Part shown: one piece after another, positions 1-7,363 of the stretch | Position numbering within the stretch: the first letter of the stretch is position 1 | Layout: each line of letters opens with the position of its first letter | NCBI GenBank assembly: GCA_002320605.1 | Contig: DCKG01000027.1 | Coordinates: 1-44,172 of the forward strand | From: Bacteroidales bacterium UBA1680 | GTDB lineage: Bacteria; Bacteroidota; Bacteroidia; Bacteroidales; UBA932 | DNA length: 44,172 nucleotides | Reading direction: 5' to 3' | Translations under genes and position numbers: made by a program | The notes under the pieces: generated by a model | Databases searched by the model: none | What the model saw: only the letters and a program-made list of their open reading frames with translations | What the model was told of the DNA's origin: nothing

Positions 1-59
1 TTGCGCAGCACGGAATAATTGCTTATATTCGCTCCTGGGGAAGGATTCCCTTCGCGAAT

Positions 60-1619
60 ATGGGCAAGGACATGATCATAAAGATATTGCAGGACCAGCT
101 GGAGGCCGCTAACGGGACCATCCTCGAGTTGAACATGACAGTATCCAATCTGAACGGGACGGTAAACGAGCTGAATGCGAGAATCGCCAGTCTGGAGGCC
201 CTCCTCAAAGAGCGAGACGCCAGCCTGGCCAAGGCGCAGAATCAGATGCGGGGCCTGTCCAAGCTGACGGAGAAGAAATGCGAGCGGCAGAAGCCGCAGC
301 CTCCTGCGCCAAAAACGGAAGAGGAGCGCAAGGCGGCAGAGCGGAAAGCCCGCGGCAACAACGGTGCCAGGCGCAACATGCACTTCGAGATGGAGACCGT
401 CTTCCATGACGTCTATCCCGCCGGGCTGGAGGGCGGAACGCCTTTCGGCACCCGGGAGGTCATCCGTTACAGGATGGACCCACCTAAGTTCTTCAAGGAC
501 GCGTACCGCGTCCACGCCATGAAGTCCGGAGACGGCCTGGTGAGCGCGAAGGCGCCTCTCGCCCCAATCCAGAACTCCAGCTTCGACGGCTCATTCATCG
601 CCGGCATCGCCCAGCTCCGCTATCTGTACTCGATGCCGGTGGAGCGCATCGTGAGGTACTTCACGGAGAACGGCTTCAGCCTGGACAAGCAGACCGCCCA
701 CGGCCTTCTCAAGAAGACGGCCGGGCTGTTCGAGAAGCTACACAAGGCCATGCGGAAGGCCGTCAAGGAGGACAGGCACCTCTGCTGCGACGAGACGTAT
801 CACAAAATACTGGTAAAAGCGGATGACAACGGCGGCAAGGGAAGCAGGAAGGGATATATCTGGGCAATAGCCGCCGCACATACGGGCCTCGTTTACTTCT
901 TCTACGATGACGGCTCCCGCAGCGAAGACGTCATACTGAATGAACTTAAGGGCTATGAAGGCACCATCCAGTCCGACGGCCTGAAAGCCTACAAGAAAGC
1001 TGCGGCCCAGTCAAACGGGATGATACTCAGGCTCTCCTGCCTGCAGCACTGCAAGCGGGACTTCGTGGACATGAAGGGCAATCCGGATGCCGATGAGATA
1101 CTCTCACTCGCTAATCAGCTCTACGTAAATGAGCATCTGCACCGTATAGGAAAGGATGGCTGGACCGCGGACGATAACCTAAGGTGGCGGCAGGAATATG
1201 CTCCTCCGATACTGAGTAAACTGAAAGCGACTCTCCTGCGGGTGCAAGCACGGACGGACAAGTACCCGCCAAAATCGCAGATGCACGGGGCCGTGAACTA
1301 CTTCCTGAACGAGTGGGATGGCATCGAAGCCATCGCCACGGGCGGAGACTACGCCTGGGACAACAACCTCATTGAGCGCATCAACCGCTACATCTCCCTC
1401 TCCAGGAAGAACTCCCTGTTCTTCGGCAGTCACGCCGGAGCCGAGCGCGGCGCCATCTTCTACTCCCTGGCCTGTTCCTGCCGCCTACGCCGCATCAACT
1501 TCTTCGAGTACCTCTCCGATGCGCTGAACAGAGTGGCAGCGATGCCCAACGGAGCACCGCCGGATGCCTTCCGCGAACTCCTCCCTGACCGCTGGACAAA
1601 ACTAGAGCAGGGCGTATGA
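60..1619 (+). CDS. tnpC: IS66 family transposase (TnpC)
   Basis: DDE transposase that moves the surrounding element. The 519-residue protein has an N-terminal leucine-rich coiled coil (about residues 10-75, with repeats of the pattern LNxTVxxLNxT), as usual for IS66 TnpC. A basic, proline-rich linker follows, then the catalytic core. The acidic triad is readable as Asp in CCDETYHK, Asp in QSDGLKAY and Glu in DNNLIERINR. The last lies in the family signature that continues SLSRKNSLFFGSHAGAERGA. Length is typical. Start is the ATG at 60, whose first bases belong to a GAATATG hexamer; no strong ribosome binding site is visible. The reading frame is open to the stop, so the transposase looks intact. 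Confidence 0.93.
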   Translation: MGKDMIIKILQDQLEAANGTILELNMTVSNLNGTVNELNARIASLEALLKERDASLAKAQNQMRGLSKLTEKKCERQKPQPPAPKTEEERKAAERKARGNNGARRNMHFEMETVFHDVYPAGLEGGTPFGTREVIRYRMDPPKFFKDAYRVHAMKSGDGLVSAKAPLAPIQNSSFDGSFIAGIAQLRYLYSMPVERIVRYFTENGFSLDKQTAHGLLKKTAGLFEKLHKAMRKAVKEDRHLCCDETYHKILVKADDNGGKGSRKGYIWAIAAAHTGLVYFFYDDGSRSEDVILNELKGYEGTIQSDGLKAYKKAAAQSNGMILRLSCLQHCKRDFVDMKGNPDADEILSLANQLYVNEHLHRIGKDGWTADDNLRWRQEYAPPILSKLKATLLRVQARTDKYPPKSQMHGAVNYFLNEWDGIEAIATGGDYAWDNNLIERINRYISLSRKNSLFFGSHAGAERGAIFYSLACSCRLRRINFFEYLSDALNRVAAMPNGAPPDAFRELLPDRWTKLEQGV

Positions 1620-1626
1620 CCCTGCT
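1606..1626 (+). terminator. hairpin terminator overlapping the transposase stop codon
   Basis: Perfect 7-bp stem AGCAGGG / CCCTGCT with loop CGTATGA, followed by TTCTTT. The stop codon TGA (1617-1619) is in the loop, so transcription would end immediately after tnpC and before the disrupted yhcG. Confidence 0.6.
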
Positions 1627-1667
1627 TTCTTTATGCCCCGGCTACACGGCATCCCGGAGACGCTTAC

Positions 1668-2730
1668 GCTCATGCTTCGGCTCATGGCATATTCTACCAC
1701 TACCTGATCTGCTTCAGGACAGAGAATTATGCCTATGGACGGATTTTCGTTGGAACGTTTTACATCCCGGTCAAGTGCTTCCAAATAAAATTCCAACTGC
1801 CCGAGGTCGCGAGGATGAAACTTTGTCTTTTTCAATTCCACAGCGACCAATGCCTGCAATCCACGATGAAAGAACAGTAAATCAGCCTTGAAGGTGGACG
1901 CTCCGATATTGAGACGGTATTCCTGATCCATGAATATAAAATCTTTGCCCAATTCAAGGATAAACTGCTTCATGTGCTCCAGCAAACCATTTCTCAAACG
2001 AGATTCGCTATGCTTCTTCGGCAAATCAAGAAAATCAACAAACAAAGTATCTTTAAACATGACCGGAGCTTCAGGATATGTTTTAAGCAATCCTTTTGAC
2101 ATATTGTCCTTATTACCTAATAAAGCCGTATATGTCTGATTTGAGATACAACGCTGAAGTTCCCGTTTTACCAGATGTTCTTTATTGGCATAAAGAATAT
2201 AGAACATCCGTTCTTCGTTACTTTTACAACGGCATAAGATTTCAATATGGTTGGTCAATGTTGTCAATTCCAGTATCTTCGGCATTTGTCCAATTCCTGG
2301 CTGGACGATTTGTGCAGTTTTTGGATGCACTATTATTGCGTGTTCTGAAGATGGCTCTGAATGTGATGTCTCTATTTGTCCAATTCTTGGCTGGACAAAT
2401 TCAGAGTTCAGGTATTTCTCAACTGTAGTAGTAAATGCCGCAGAAGAATATTCGTCATAAAATAGCACCATGTTATAAATGCTGCTTCGCCCAAATCCTT
2501 TGATGTCTGGTCGTTGTGAACGAATACTGTGTTACGACCTTGCTTCCCCATTCTTCGCTTTTCAATTTGGCTGAAACATAACCTCCCACATGCCATGCTG
2601 TTTGAAGCAACTCTTCATTAACAGCTTTGGAAGCACGACTCTTATGTTGGAGAATGATGTCTATGACTTCTCCGAACTGTTGTTCGACTGATATGGCTAT
2701 CTTATTGTTTTCCATGCGCTCAATCCTCAT
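1668..2730 (-). pseudogene. yhcG: yhcG-type PDDEXK nuclease (DUF1016), frameshifted and cut by the IS66 element
   Basis: Minus-strand gene for a DUF1016 (YhcG) nuclease. The N-terminal part begins MRIERMENNKIAIS at 2730 and reads DUF1016-like up to EEWGSKVVTQ. Near 2522-2528 the frame breaks. The next frame resumes with RSQRPDIKGFGRSSIYN and continues through YDEYSS to a PD-(D/E)XK core with Asp in KADLLFF and Glu/Lys in VAVELKKTKF. One indel therefore separates the halves. At the other end the protein reads EYAMSRSMS and then enters IS66 terminal DNA at 1667, so the last residues are missing. Its start overlaps the hsdM stop (ATGAGGATTGA), so it was translationally coupled to hsdM. Such nucleases often sit inside type I restriction operons of Bacteroidota. 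Non-functional as it stands. Confidence 0.88.
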
Positions 2731-3073
2731 TTATATTTGCCAGTAACTTTCCAAGTTCGGCTACAGCGGTACTTATTCTTTGGCTTTTCTCTTTTATATC
2801 GGCCATTAGTTCGGAAAGCAAACGATCATCAGCGTCCACACCTTGTTTTATCCATGTGATGTCAAGGCTTGTTTTGTCACGGGCAAGAATTTCCTCTACC
2901 GGATATTTCCGCCATCGTCCTTGCGGATTATTTTCTGCATCGAAGGTTTCTACCCGGTTATTATAGCAAGAGACAAAATCATCCAGATGATGGCGTTCGA
3001 GTTTGTTGGTGGCAAGGGTATGCTTGACATCTGTACGATAATCATAGAACCAAATCTCTTTTGTCGGCTGTCC
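2720..3073 (-). pseudogene. hsdM: C-terminal remnant of a type I restriction-modification methylase HsdM
   Basis: On the minus strand an uninterrupted frame reads GQPTKEIWFYDYRTD, then KHTLATNKLERHHLDDFV, and runs to LGKLLANINED before the TGA at 2720-2722. This is the highly conserved tail of the HsdM N6-adenine methylase, where the WFYDYRTDVKHT stretch is characteristic. About 115 codons survive. A stop codon (TAA) lies in frame just upstream of GQPTKEIW, and the catalytic NPPF part is absent. The break abuts a plus-strand TIR-like fragment at about 3075, so a deletion or rearrangement removed the front of the gene. No hsdS or hsdR is seen. Confidence 0.8.
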
Positions 3074-3075
3074 TT

Positions 3076-3240
3076 ATGCGAAAAATCAGAGAAGATTATC
3101 TGTCTGACTCAACAGTTACAATCTTTCTGATTGGATTGTATAGTGCTGAAACCAAGGAGTTCAATGCCGCATACTTCCTGAAGAAAGCCCGCCAATTGCA
3201 AAGTGCGCAGGAACTGAATCGGGTTCTGGGTGACTGGTAG
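3076..3240 (+). pseudogene. fragment of a TIR-like (DUF1863-type) gene
   Basis: A short plus-strand frame reads MRKIREDYLSDSTVTIFLIG and continues LYSAE before changing character (TKEFNAAYFLKKARQL...) and stopping at 3238-3240. The first part resembles the central strand and helix of TIR-like DUF1863 proteins, which occur in defence islands. The rest is not recognised and may be a second fragment fused to it. At 54 codons with no ribosome binding site it is a remnant, not a gene. The TIR assignment comes from pattern recognition of about 25 residues only. Confidence 0.45.
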
Positions 3241-3326
3241 GTTGTTCAAGTGGACAAGTGCTTGCTTGATTCTCATAGTGGAAACAAATTCGCAGGCTCA
3301 TGGGATGCGGAAGAATTTATTATGCA

Positions 3327-3334
3327 TATATTTG
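3327..3334 (+). promoter_or_regulatory. -7 element for xseA
   Basis: TATATTTG matches the Bacteroidota -7 consensus TAnnTTTG, 20 bp before the preferred xseA start at 3355. No TTTG lies 19 bp upstream, so only half of the consensus is present. It lies downstream of the other in-frame ATGs (3250, 3325 within it), which supports the later start. Confidence 0.5.
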
Positions 3335-3354
3335 TCTTTGGAAAAGACAGATGC

Positions 3355-4851
3355 ATGAAAAAGGAATATTATGAATTGGCCTCAGTGCTTTATTCCGTCA
3401 GGGACAACCTGGAGAAAGTTTTCCCGGGTAGCATCTGGGTTGCTGCCGAGATAGTCCGTATCAACGTCCGGCAGAACGGGCATTGCTATTTGGAACTTTC
3501 CCAGCAGGAAAACGGACGGCAGGTTGCCCAGGCCAAGGGTACTATCTGGCGCTCACGGTGGATGCTCCTCGAACCATATTTCAGGAGCGTCACTGGAACG
3601 ACTCTGGATGCCGGAATGAAGGTTCTTGTAAAGACAAGGGTGCGCTTTCACGAGGTGTATGGTTTTTCGCTGGACATAGAGGACATAGACCCGCAGTTCA
3701 CCCTCGGCGAGAAGGAGCTGCGCCGCCAGCAGACGATCGAAAGACTTACCAAGGAGGGGCTCATGAATATGCAGAAGCAGCTAACCCTTTCGTTCCTGCC
3801 GTACAGGCTCGCCGTTATTTCCTCTCCTAATGCCGCAGGCTATGGCGACTTCACAGAGCATCTGCTGAAAAATGAATATGGCTACGTCTTCGAGCTCCAC
3901 CTTTTTGACGCTCTCATGCAGGGTTCGGAGGCGGTGAGTTCAATTGTGGCGGCAATTACTGAAATTTCAGCATCCGAGCTTAGTTACGATGCAATTCTGA
4001 TTCTTCGTGGGGGAGGGAGCGAGCTTGACTTGGCTTGCTACGATGACTACGATCTGGCTGCCGCCATAGCCTGGTGCCACATTCCTGTGTTGACCGCAGT
4101 GGGACATGAACAAGATTTCCATGTGGCCGACATGGTGGCCTTCGATTATGTGAAAACCCCGACTGCCCTAGCTGACTATTTTCTTTCGATTTACGAATCT
4201 GAGGATGAGAAACTAAGCGGCTACGAGCAGAGGCTTGCCCTAGCGTTCGGGAACCGCATCTCATCTATGAATTCCAAGCTGGACAGCTTCTCGCTCCGCA
4301 TTCGACATTCTGCAGCTAGCCGTATCCAGAATGCGTCACACAATATGGATATGACACAAACTGCGCTGAAAAACTCCGTGCGGATGCGCCTAGAGGCCCA
4401 GTTCCATGGAATCGACCGCATGTCTGACAAGGTCCTGCACGGCCTTACCAGTCGAATCTCTTCTTCCGAACAGGCTCTGGACAGGATTGAAAACCGCATC
4501 GACCGTAAGGCTGAGAGCTTTCTTACGAGTGCTTCCAGCCATATAGATAAGGTTGTTATGTTTATGAACAGGCGAGTGGATAAGATTTTAGCCGATGCGG
4601 CATCGCGTCTTATTACCATTGAGACACGGATTTCAAGTACTGACCCTCGGAGGGTGCTACAGCGGGGTTTCGTACTGGCGCTGGACTTCAACGGAGTAAA
4701 AATATCTTCGGCCACCCACTCTCGGGTAGGGGACAGGGTGCAGATGATGTTCGCCGACGGAACGCTAAAGTGCGGCGTGCTGGACATCGATAGGCATTCC
4801 AACCTGCCAGACGAGGAAGAATCTGCCAAGGCAAACGCAGAAGGTGCCTGA
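3355..4851 (+). CDS. xseA: exodeoxyribonuclease VII large subunit
   Basis: Large subunit of exonuclease VII, which degrades single-stranded DNA from both ends in the cytoplasm. The protein (498 aa) has an N-terminal OB-fold (about residues 10-110, GSIWVAAEIVRI ... GHCYLELSQ) and the conserved catalytic core with ILRGGGSELDLACYDDY, VLTAVGHEQD and VKTPTALADYF. A long helical region follows, ending in DPRRVLQRGFVLAL, the usual XseA tail. The frame is open back to 3250, but the family N-terminus starts near MKKEYYELASVL. A -7 promoter element also lies between the two, so 3355 is preferred. xseB follows after 48 bp. Length is slightly above the family average. Confidence 0.93.
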   Translation: MKKEYYELASVLYSVRDNLEKVFPGSIWVAAEIVRINVRQNGHCYLELSQQENGRQVAQAKGTIWRSRWMLLEPYFRSVTGTTLDAGMKVLVKTRVRFHEVYGFSLDIEDIDPQFTLGEKELRRQQTIERLTKEGLMNMQKQLTLSFLPYRLAVISSPNAAGYGDFTEHLLKNEYGYVFELHLFDALMQGSEAVSSIVAAITEISASELSYDAILILRGGGSELDLACYDDYDLAAAIAWCHIPVLTAVGHEQDFHVADMVAFDYVKTPTALADYFLSIYESEDEKLSGYEQRLALAFGNRISSMNSKLDSFSLRIRHSAASRIQNASHNMDMTQTALKNSVRMRLEAQFHGIDRMSDKVLHGLTSRISSSEQALDRIENRIDRKAESFLTSASSHIDKVVMFMNRRVDKILADAASRLITIETRISSTDPRRVLQRGFVLALDFNGVKISSATHSRVGDRVQMMFADGTLKCGVLDIDRHSNLPDEEESAKANAEGA

Positions 4852-4899
4852 TGCGAGGACGACTTCTGATGAATATGAGAAATATCAACAAAATTTTAA

Positions 4900-5097
4900 A
4901 TGAATATGCCAACAGAAAAATTCGACTACTCTAAAGCCGTGGCTGAACTGGATCAGATAGCTGCCAAGGTGGAGAATCCCGAGACCAGCCTAGACGACAT
5001 AGGAACCCTCGTCAAGCGCTCCAAAGAACTCATCGCACAGTGCAGGCAGTACCTCCGCTCCGTCCGCGAGTCAATCGAAGACAACGACGAGAACTAG
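4900..5097 (+). CDS. xseB: exodeoxyribonuclease VII small subunit
   Basis: Small helical subunit that assembles in several copies on XseA. The 65-residue product has the family pattern: FDYSKAVAELDQIAAKVENP, then SLDDIGTLVKRSKELI and a Cys-containing amphipathic second helix. It lies directly downstream of xseA, the standard arrangement. The start is ATGAATATGCC, where either ATG (4900 or 4906) would work. The first is chosen because it is the longest; the first seven bases overlap a GAATAT hexamer. The acidic C-terminus (EDNDEN) is common in this family. Confidence 0.92.
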   Translation: MNMPTEKFDYSKAVAELDQIAAKVENPETSLDDIGTLVKRSKELIAQCRQYLRSVRESIEDNDEN

Positions 5098-5110
5098 AAA
5101 TAGTTGCCAC

Positions 5111-6085
5111 ATGAGAACTCTTCTGAGGATTTTCTCCACAGGCATGTTCTTTTGCCTTGTCGGAGGGTTAGCTTCCAATGCTGCCAACATCAAAGACATT
5201 AACATCCGTGATCCATTCATTTACGCGGATCAGAAGACACAGACCTACTACATGTACGCCTCGAATTCTGTCGATGGCAGAGGGGGAGTGGAGGTGTATA
5301 AAAGTAAAGATCTTGTAGAATGGTCAGAACCAGTGCAAGTCTTCACCGTGCCTGCCTCGAATAGGCTTACGGGAAAAGTATGGGCTCCGGAAATGCATTA
5401 CTACAAAGGAAAATATTACTTATTCCTCACTCTGAATTCTCCCTACCACTGGAAACATTATGCTGATGGAAGCGGAATATTCACATACAGGAGCGTGCAG
5501 ACATTCTGGTCCAAGTCTCCGGAAGGCCCTTTCAAGGCATTCAGCGATATGACGCTCACGCCTATCGACGAAATGGCTCTGGACGGCACTCTGTACGTCG
5601 AGGATAAAGTGCCTTATCTTGTCTATTGCAACGAGTGGGTGCAGAGAAGCGATGGCACGATCCGCATGGCGCAGCTGTCGAAAGACCTGTCGCACCTCGT
5701 TTCCAGGCCTGTCGACCTGTTTTGCGCGTCTGCGGCATTATGGGCGCTTCCAAAGGACGGCAAGGCGGAACCTGTGAAGAATCTCGTCACTGACGGATGC
5801 TTCCTGTTCAAGGGCAAGAGCAGCTTGTTCATGACATGGTCCAGCTTCACTGATGGAAAATATGCTGTTGGTGTCGCTCGCTCTGCAACAGGGAAAATCA
5901 CGGGCCCATGGATTCAGGAAGATGAACCATTGTTCAAAGAACACGGCGGTCACGCAATGATATTCAGGGATTTCGAAGGCCGTCTGCGCATGGTCTTCCA
6001 TCAGCCGAATAGCCCCTCAGGCCAAGAACGCGCCGTCATTTACTACATCGAAGACACCGGCGACCACCTCAGGCTTGCGGACTAG
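5111..6085 (+). CDS. glycoside hydrolase family 43 protein, secreted
   Basis: Five-bladed beta-propeller glycosidase of family 43, probably acting on arabinose- or xylose-containing plant polysaccharide; the substrate cannot be read from sequence. Residues 1-24 are a signal peptide (basic start, FFCLVGGLASNAA). The catalytic base is Asp34 in NIRDPFIY. A second conserved acidic site is in MALDGTLYVED. Where most GH43 enzymes have Glu-Gly-Pro for the general acid, this one reads VTDGCFLFKG, a TDG variant that I recall from one GH43 subgroup. The propeller closes with GGHAMIFRDFEGRLRMVFHQ. It starts 13 bp after xseB and could be read from the same transcript, though the functions are unrelated. 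No other carbohydrate genes adjoin it. Confidence 0.87.
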   Translation: MRTLLRIFSTGMFFCLVGGLASNAANIKDINIRDPFIYADQKTQTYYMYASNSVDGRGGVEVYKSKDLVEWSEPVQVFTVPASNRLTGKVWAPEMHYYKGKYYLFLTLNSPYHWKHYADGSGIFTYRSVQTFWSKSPEGPFKAFSDMTLTPIDEMALDGTLYVEDKVPYLVYCNEWVQRSDGTIRMAQLSKDLSHLVSRPVDLFCASAALWALPKDGKAEPVKNLVTDGCFLFKGKSSLFMTWSSFTDGKYAVGVARSATGKITGPWIQEDEPLFKEHGGHAMIFRDFEGRLRMVFHQPNSPSGQERAVIYYIEDTGDHLRLAD

Positions 6086-6111
6086 ACACAATATTGCGCT
6101 GAAGTCGCAAC

Positions 6112-6230
6112 CGCATGCTGACAGACCAGGAAAGACAATGAACAGCCAGGAGATCGTTTGCTGACAGGACAGTAAACTGCCTGAGAATCGTTTGTGGACA
6201 GCTCGAGCGTTGACCTGCAAAATCGTTGGG
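6112..6230 (+). repeat. 34-bp-period degenerate tandem repeat with variable cores
   Basis: Three blocks start at 6146, 6180 and 6214, exactly 34 bp apart: CCAGGAGATCGTTTG, CCTGAGAATCGTTTG and CCTGCAAAATCGTTGGG. The first two are followed by CTGACAG (6161) and TGGACAG (6195), then by unrelated 12-bp cores (GACAGTAAACTG and CTCGAGCGTTGA). A further CTGACAG at 6118 suggests an older, irregular copy upstream. The pattern is conserved arms with variable centres. No gene overlaps it; it lies just after the GH43 stop. Confidence 0.6.
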
Positions 6231-6298
6231 AATAGCGATGGGCTTCTGGAGCAGTGATTTGATGGTGAGTGTCGCCCACCCCCATTTTGAAAACCTAG

Positions 6299-6353
6299 GT
6301 CGGGAACACCCAACCGTCATTTAGGCTAGCTAATGGCACAGAGTGTTCCCGAC
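6299..6353. repeat. 11-bp perfect inverted repeat, 33-bp spacer
   Basis: GTCGGGAACAC at 6299-6309 is the exact inverse of GTGTTCCCGAC at 6343-6353. The right arm is followed by AATTTTAAG, so a long-loop terminator is possible. The arms could equally be the ends of a small non-autonomous mobile element or an operator pair. The spacer carries no recognisable gene. Confidence 0.55.
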
Positions 6354-6799
6354 AATTTTAAGTAATATGCCTGAGTTTGGGCTGACTAGCCCACGCATCA
6401 CCTGCATGGCGCAGGAAATCGGGGAAAGAACAGGGTGGACCACTTCTGCTGCGATGCAGTTGCGCTTGTTTGTAATGCACTGTCCGCATCAAGTCATTCC
6501 GTAGGATAAGGGAGCGGTCGGTGTGCAAGGTTGCGCAGGAGTAAGCGTCATCGCGGAGTTGTCGTCTAATTAGTGGAGCGATTTCTCGCCACAGAAGTTG
6601 CGGAACATAATTGGGTTCTGTTGACTGAGCATGCAGACCTGCCTTGTGATGGCTGGAGGTAGGCGAAGTGAGGTGAGATTGGGTGGATGTCGGAGCATGG
6701 TTCTTGATTAAGTCCGTGGACTTCGAGAATAAGAACTGGAAGATGAGAGGCAGACTTAGGGGCATGGTTCTTGATAAAGTTGAGGGCGCAGTGAACGGG
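6354..6799. other. non-coding stretch with a short duplicated segment
   Basis: I see no convincing gene here. A minus-strand open frame (6358-6834) has no recognisable domain and overlaps the start of the plus-strand gene. Near the right side CATGGTTCTTGATTAAGT (about 6698) recurs almost exactly as CATGGTTCTTGATAAAGT (about 6764), 66 bp apart. This may be a local duplication in the leader of the 6800 gene. No riboswitch core was recognised. Confidence 0.4.
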
Positions 6800-7144
6800 A
6801 TGAGAAATAGGAGCCAGTGGTATGCAGTCTTCATGATCTGCGTATTCTTACCTATGTACTTGTTCGCATCCCTACATGTTCATGAATATGAGCCGGATGC
6901 GTCCGATGACTGCTACTATTGCATCCATCATCTGCCCCACAGCGGGCATCTCAGCGCTTCACCTTCTTGTGGCTCCGAGTGTCTACTCTGCCATTTCCTG
7001 ACACTGCCTTACATTCCGGCAGTGGCTTTGGTGTTTGGGCTCGCAGAAGTCTTCAGCGGGGAGAACGTCCGGTTGCCTGAGGCTCTGGCCGTTGATTCGG
7101 CGTCGGGACTTGTTTCTCTGAGGGCACCTCCATTTATATACTGA
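6800..7144 (+). CDS. small His/Cys-rich membrane protein, probable metal-linked partner of the next TonB receptor
   Basis: No family is named with certainty. The 114-residue product from the ATG at 6800 starts MRNRSQWYAVFM with one N-terminal hydrophobic segment (about residues 8-25). It then becomes rich in possible metal ligands: HVHEYE, CYYCIHHLPHSGH and CGSECLLCH. It resembles DUF2946-like proteins and small Bacteroidota proteins encoded beside metal-uptake receptors, with a terminal LRAPPFIY. The frame is open upstream to 6683, but that extension has low-complexity, repeated sequence, so the later start is preferred. It lies 219 bp before a TonB-dependent receptor of the type linked to zinc or copper. 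The inferred role is periplasmic-side metal binding or sensing. Confidence 0.6.
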   Translation: MRNRSQWYAVFMICVFLPMYLFASLHVHEYEPDASDDCYYCIHHLPHSGHLSASPSCGSECLLCHFLTLPYIPAVALVFGLAEVFSGENVRLPEALAVDSASGLVSLRAPPFIY

Positions 7145-7363
7145 TTCCTAATTTATTGCGTTTGATTAACCATTCTTGCGCAAAGCCGGTTATGTTTATA
7201 TCGGCATATTAATAATTATTCATATTGACGGCGATTTCGTCTGTGCTCCGGCCCATGTGAAGTGGGGCGTGGCGTGTGGGTTTGCGGAGGGGGGTGCTAC
7301 TGCTTGGGGTAGGTTACCGAGGGCAAGATAAATGTTGCCGTCATCAAAAATCAGTATATTATC

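Larger units (their letters stand above)
1..1667 (+). mobile_element. IS66-family insertion sequence, right part
   Basis: The window opens inside this element. Its transposase gene (60-1619) has the IS66 architecture. The DNA just past that gene ends in CGGAGACGCTTAC at 1667, whose reverse complement starts GTAAGCGTCTCC. IS66-family terminal repeats characteristically begin GTAAGCG, so 1667 is taken as the right end. From 1668 leftward-reading yhcG sequence resumes. The left end, any tnpA/tnpB accessory genes and the 8-bp target duplication partner lie outside the window. The candidate duplicated octamer next to the right end is GCTCATGC (1668-1675). Confidence 0.85.

Noticed and set aside
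6112..6230. Possible CRISPR array
   Set aside because: Arms are degenerate (several mismatches), cores are only 12 bp, there are at most three units and no cas gene is in the window.
6358..6834. Minus-strand open frame of 158 codons in the gap before the His/Cys-rich gene
   Set aside because: Composition is atypical for protein, no motif is seen, and it overlaps the better-supported gene at 6800 and the repeated leader sequence.
7145..7363. Search for a riboswitch ahead of the 7364 receptor
   Set aside because: No conserved core of a cobalamin, FMN, TPP or other metabolite aptamer could be recognised in this 219-bp gap.
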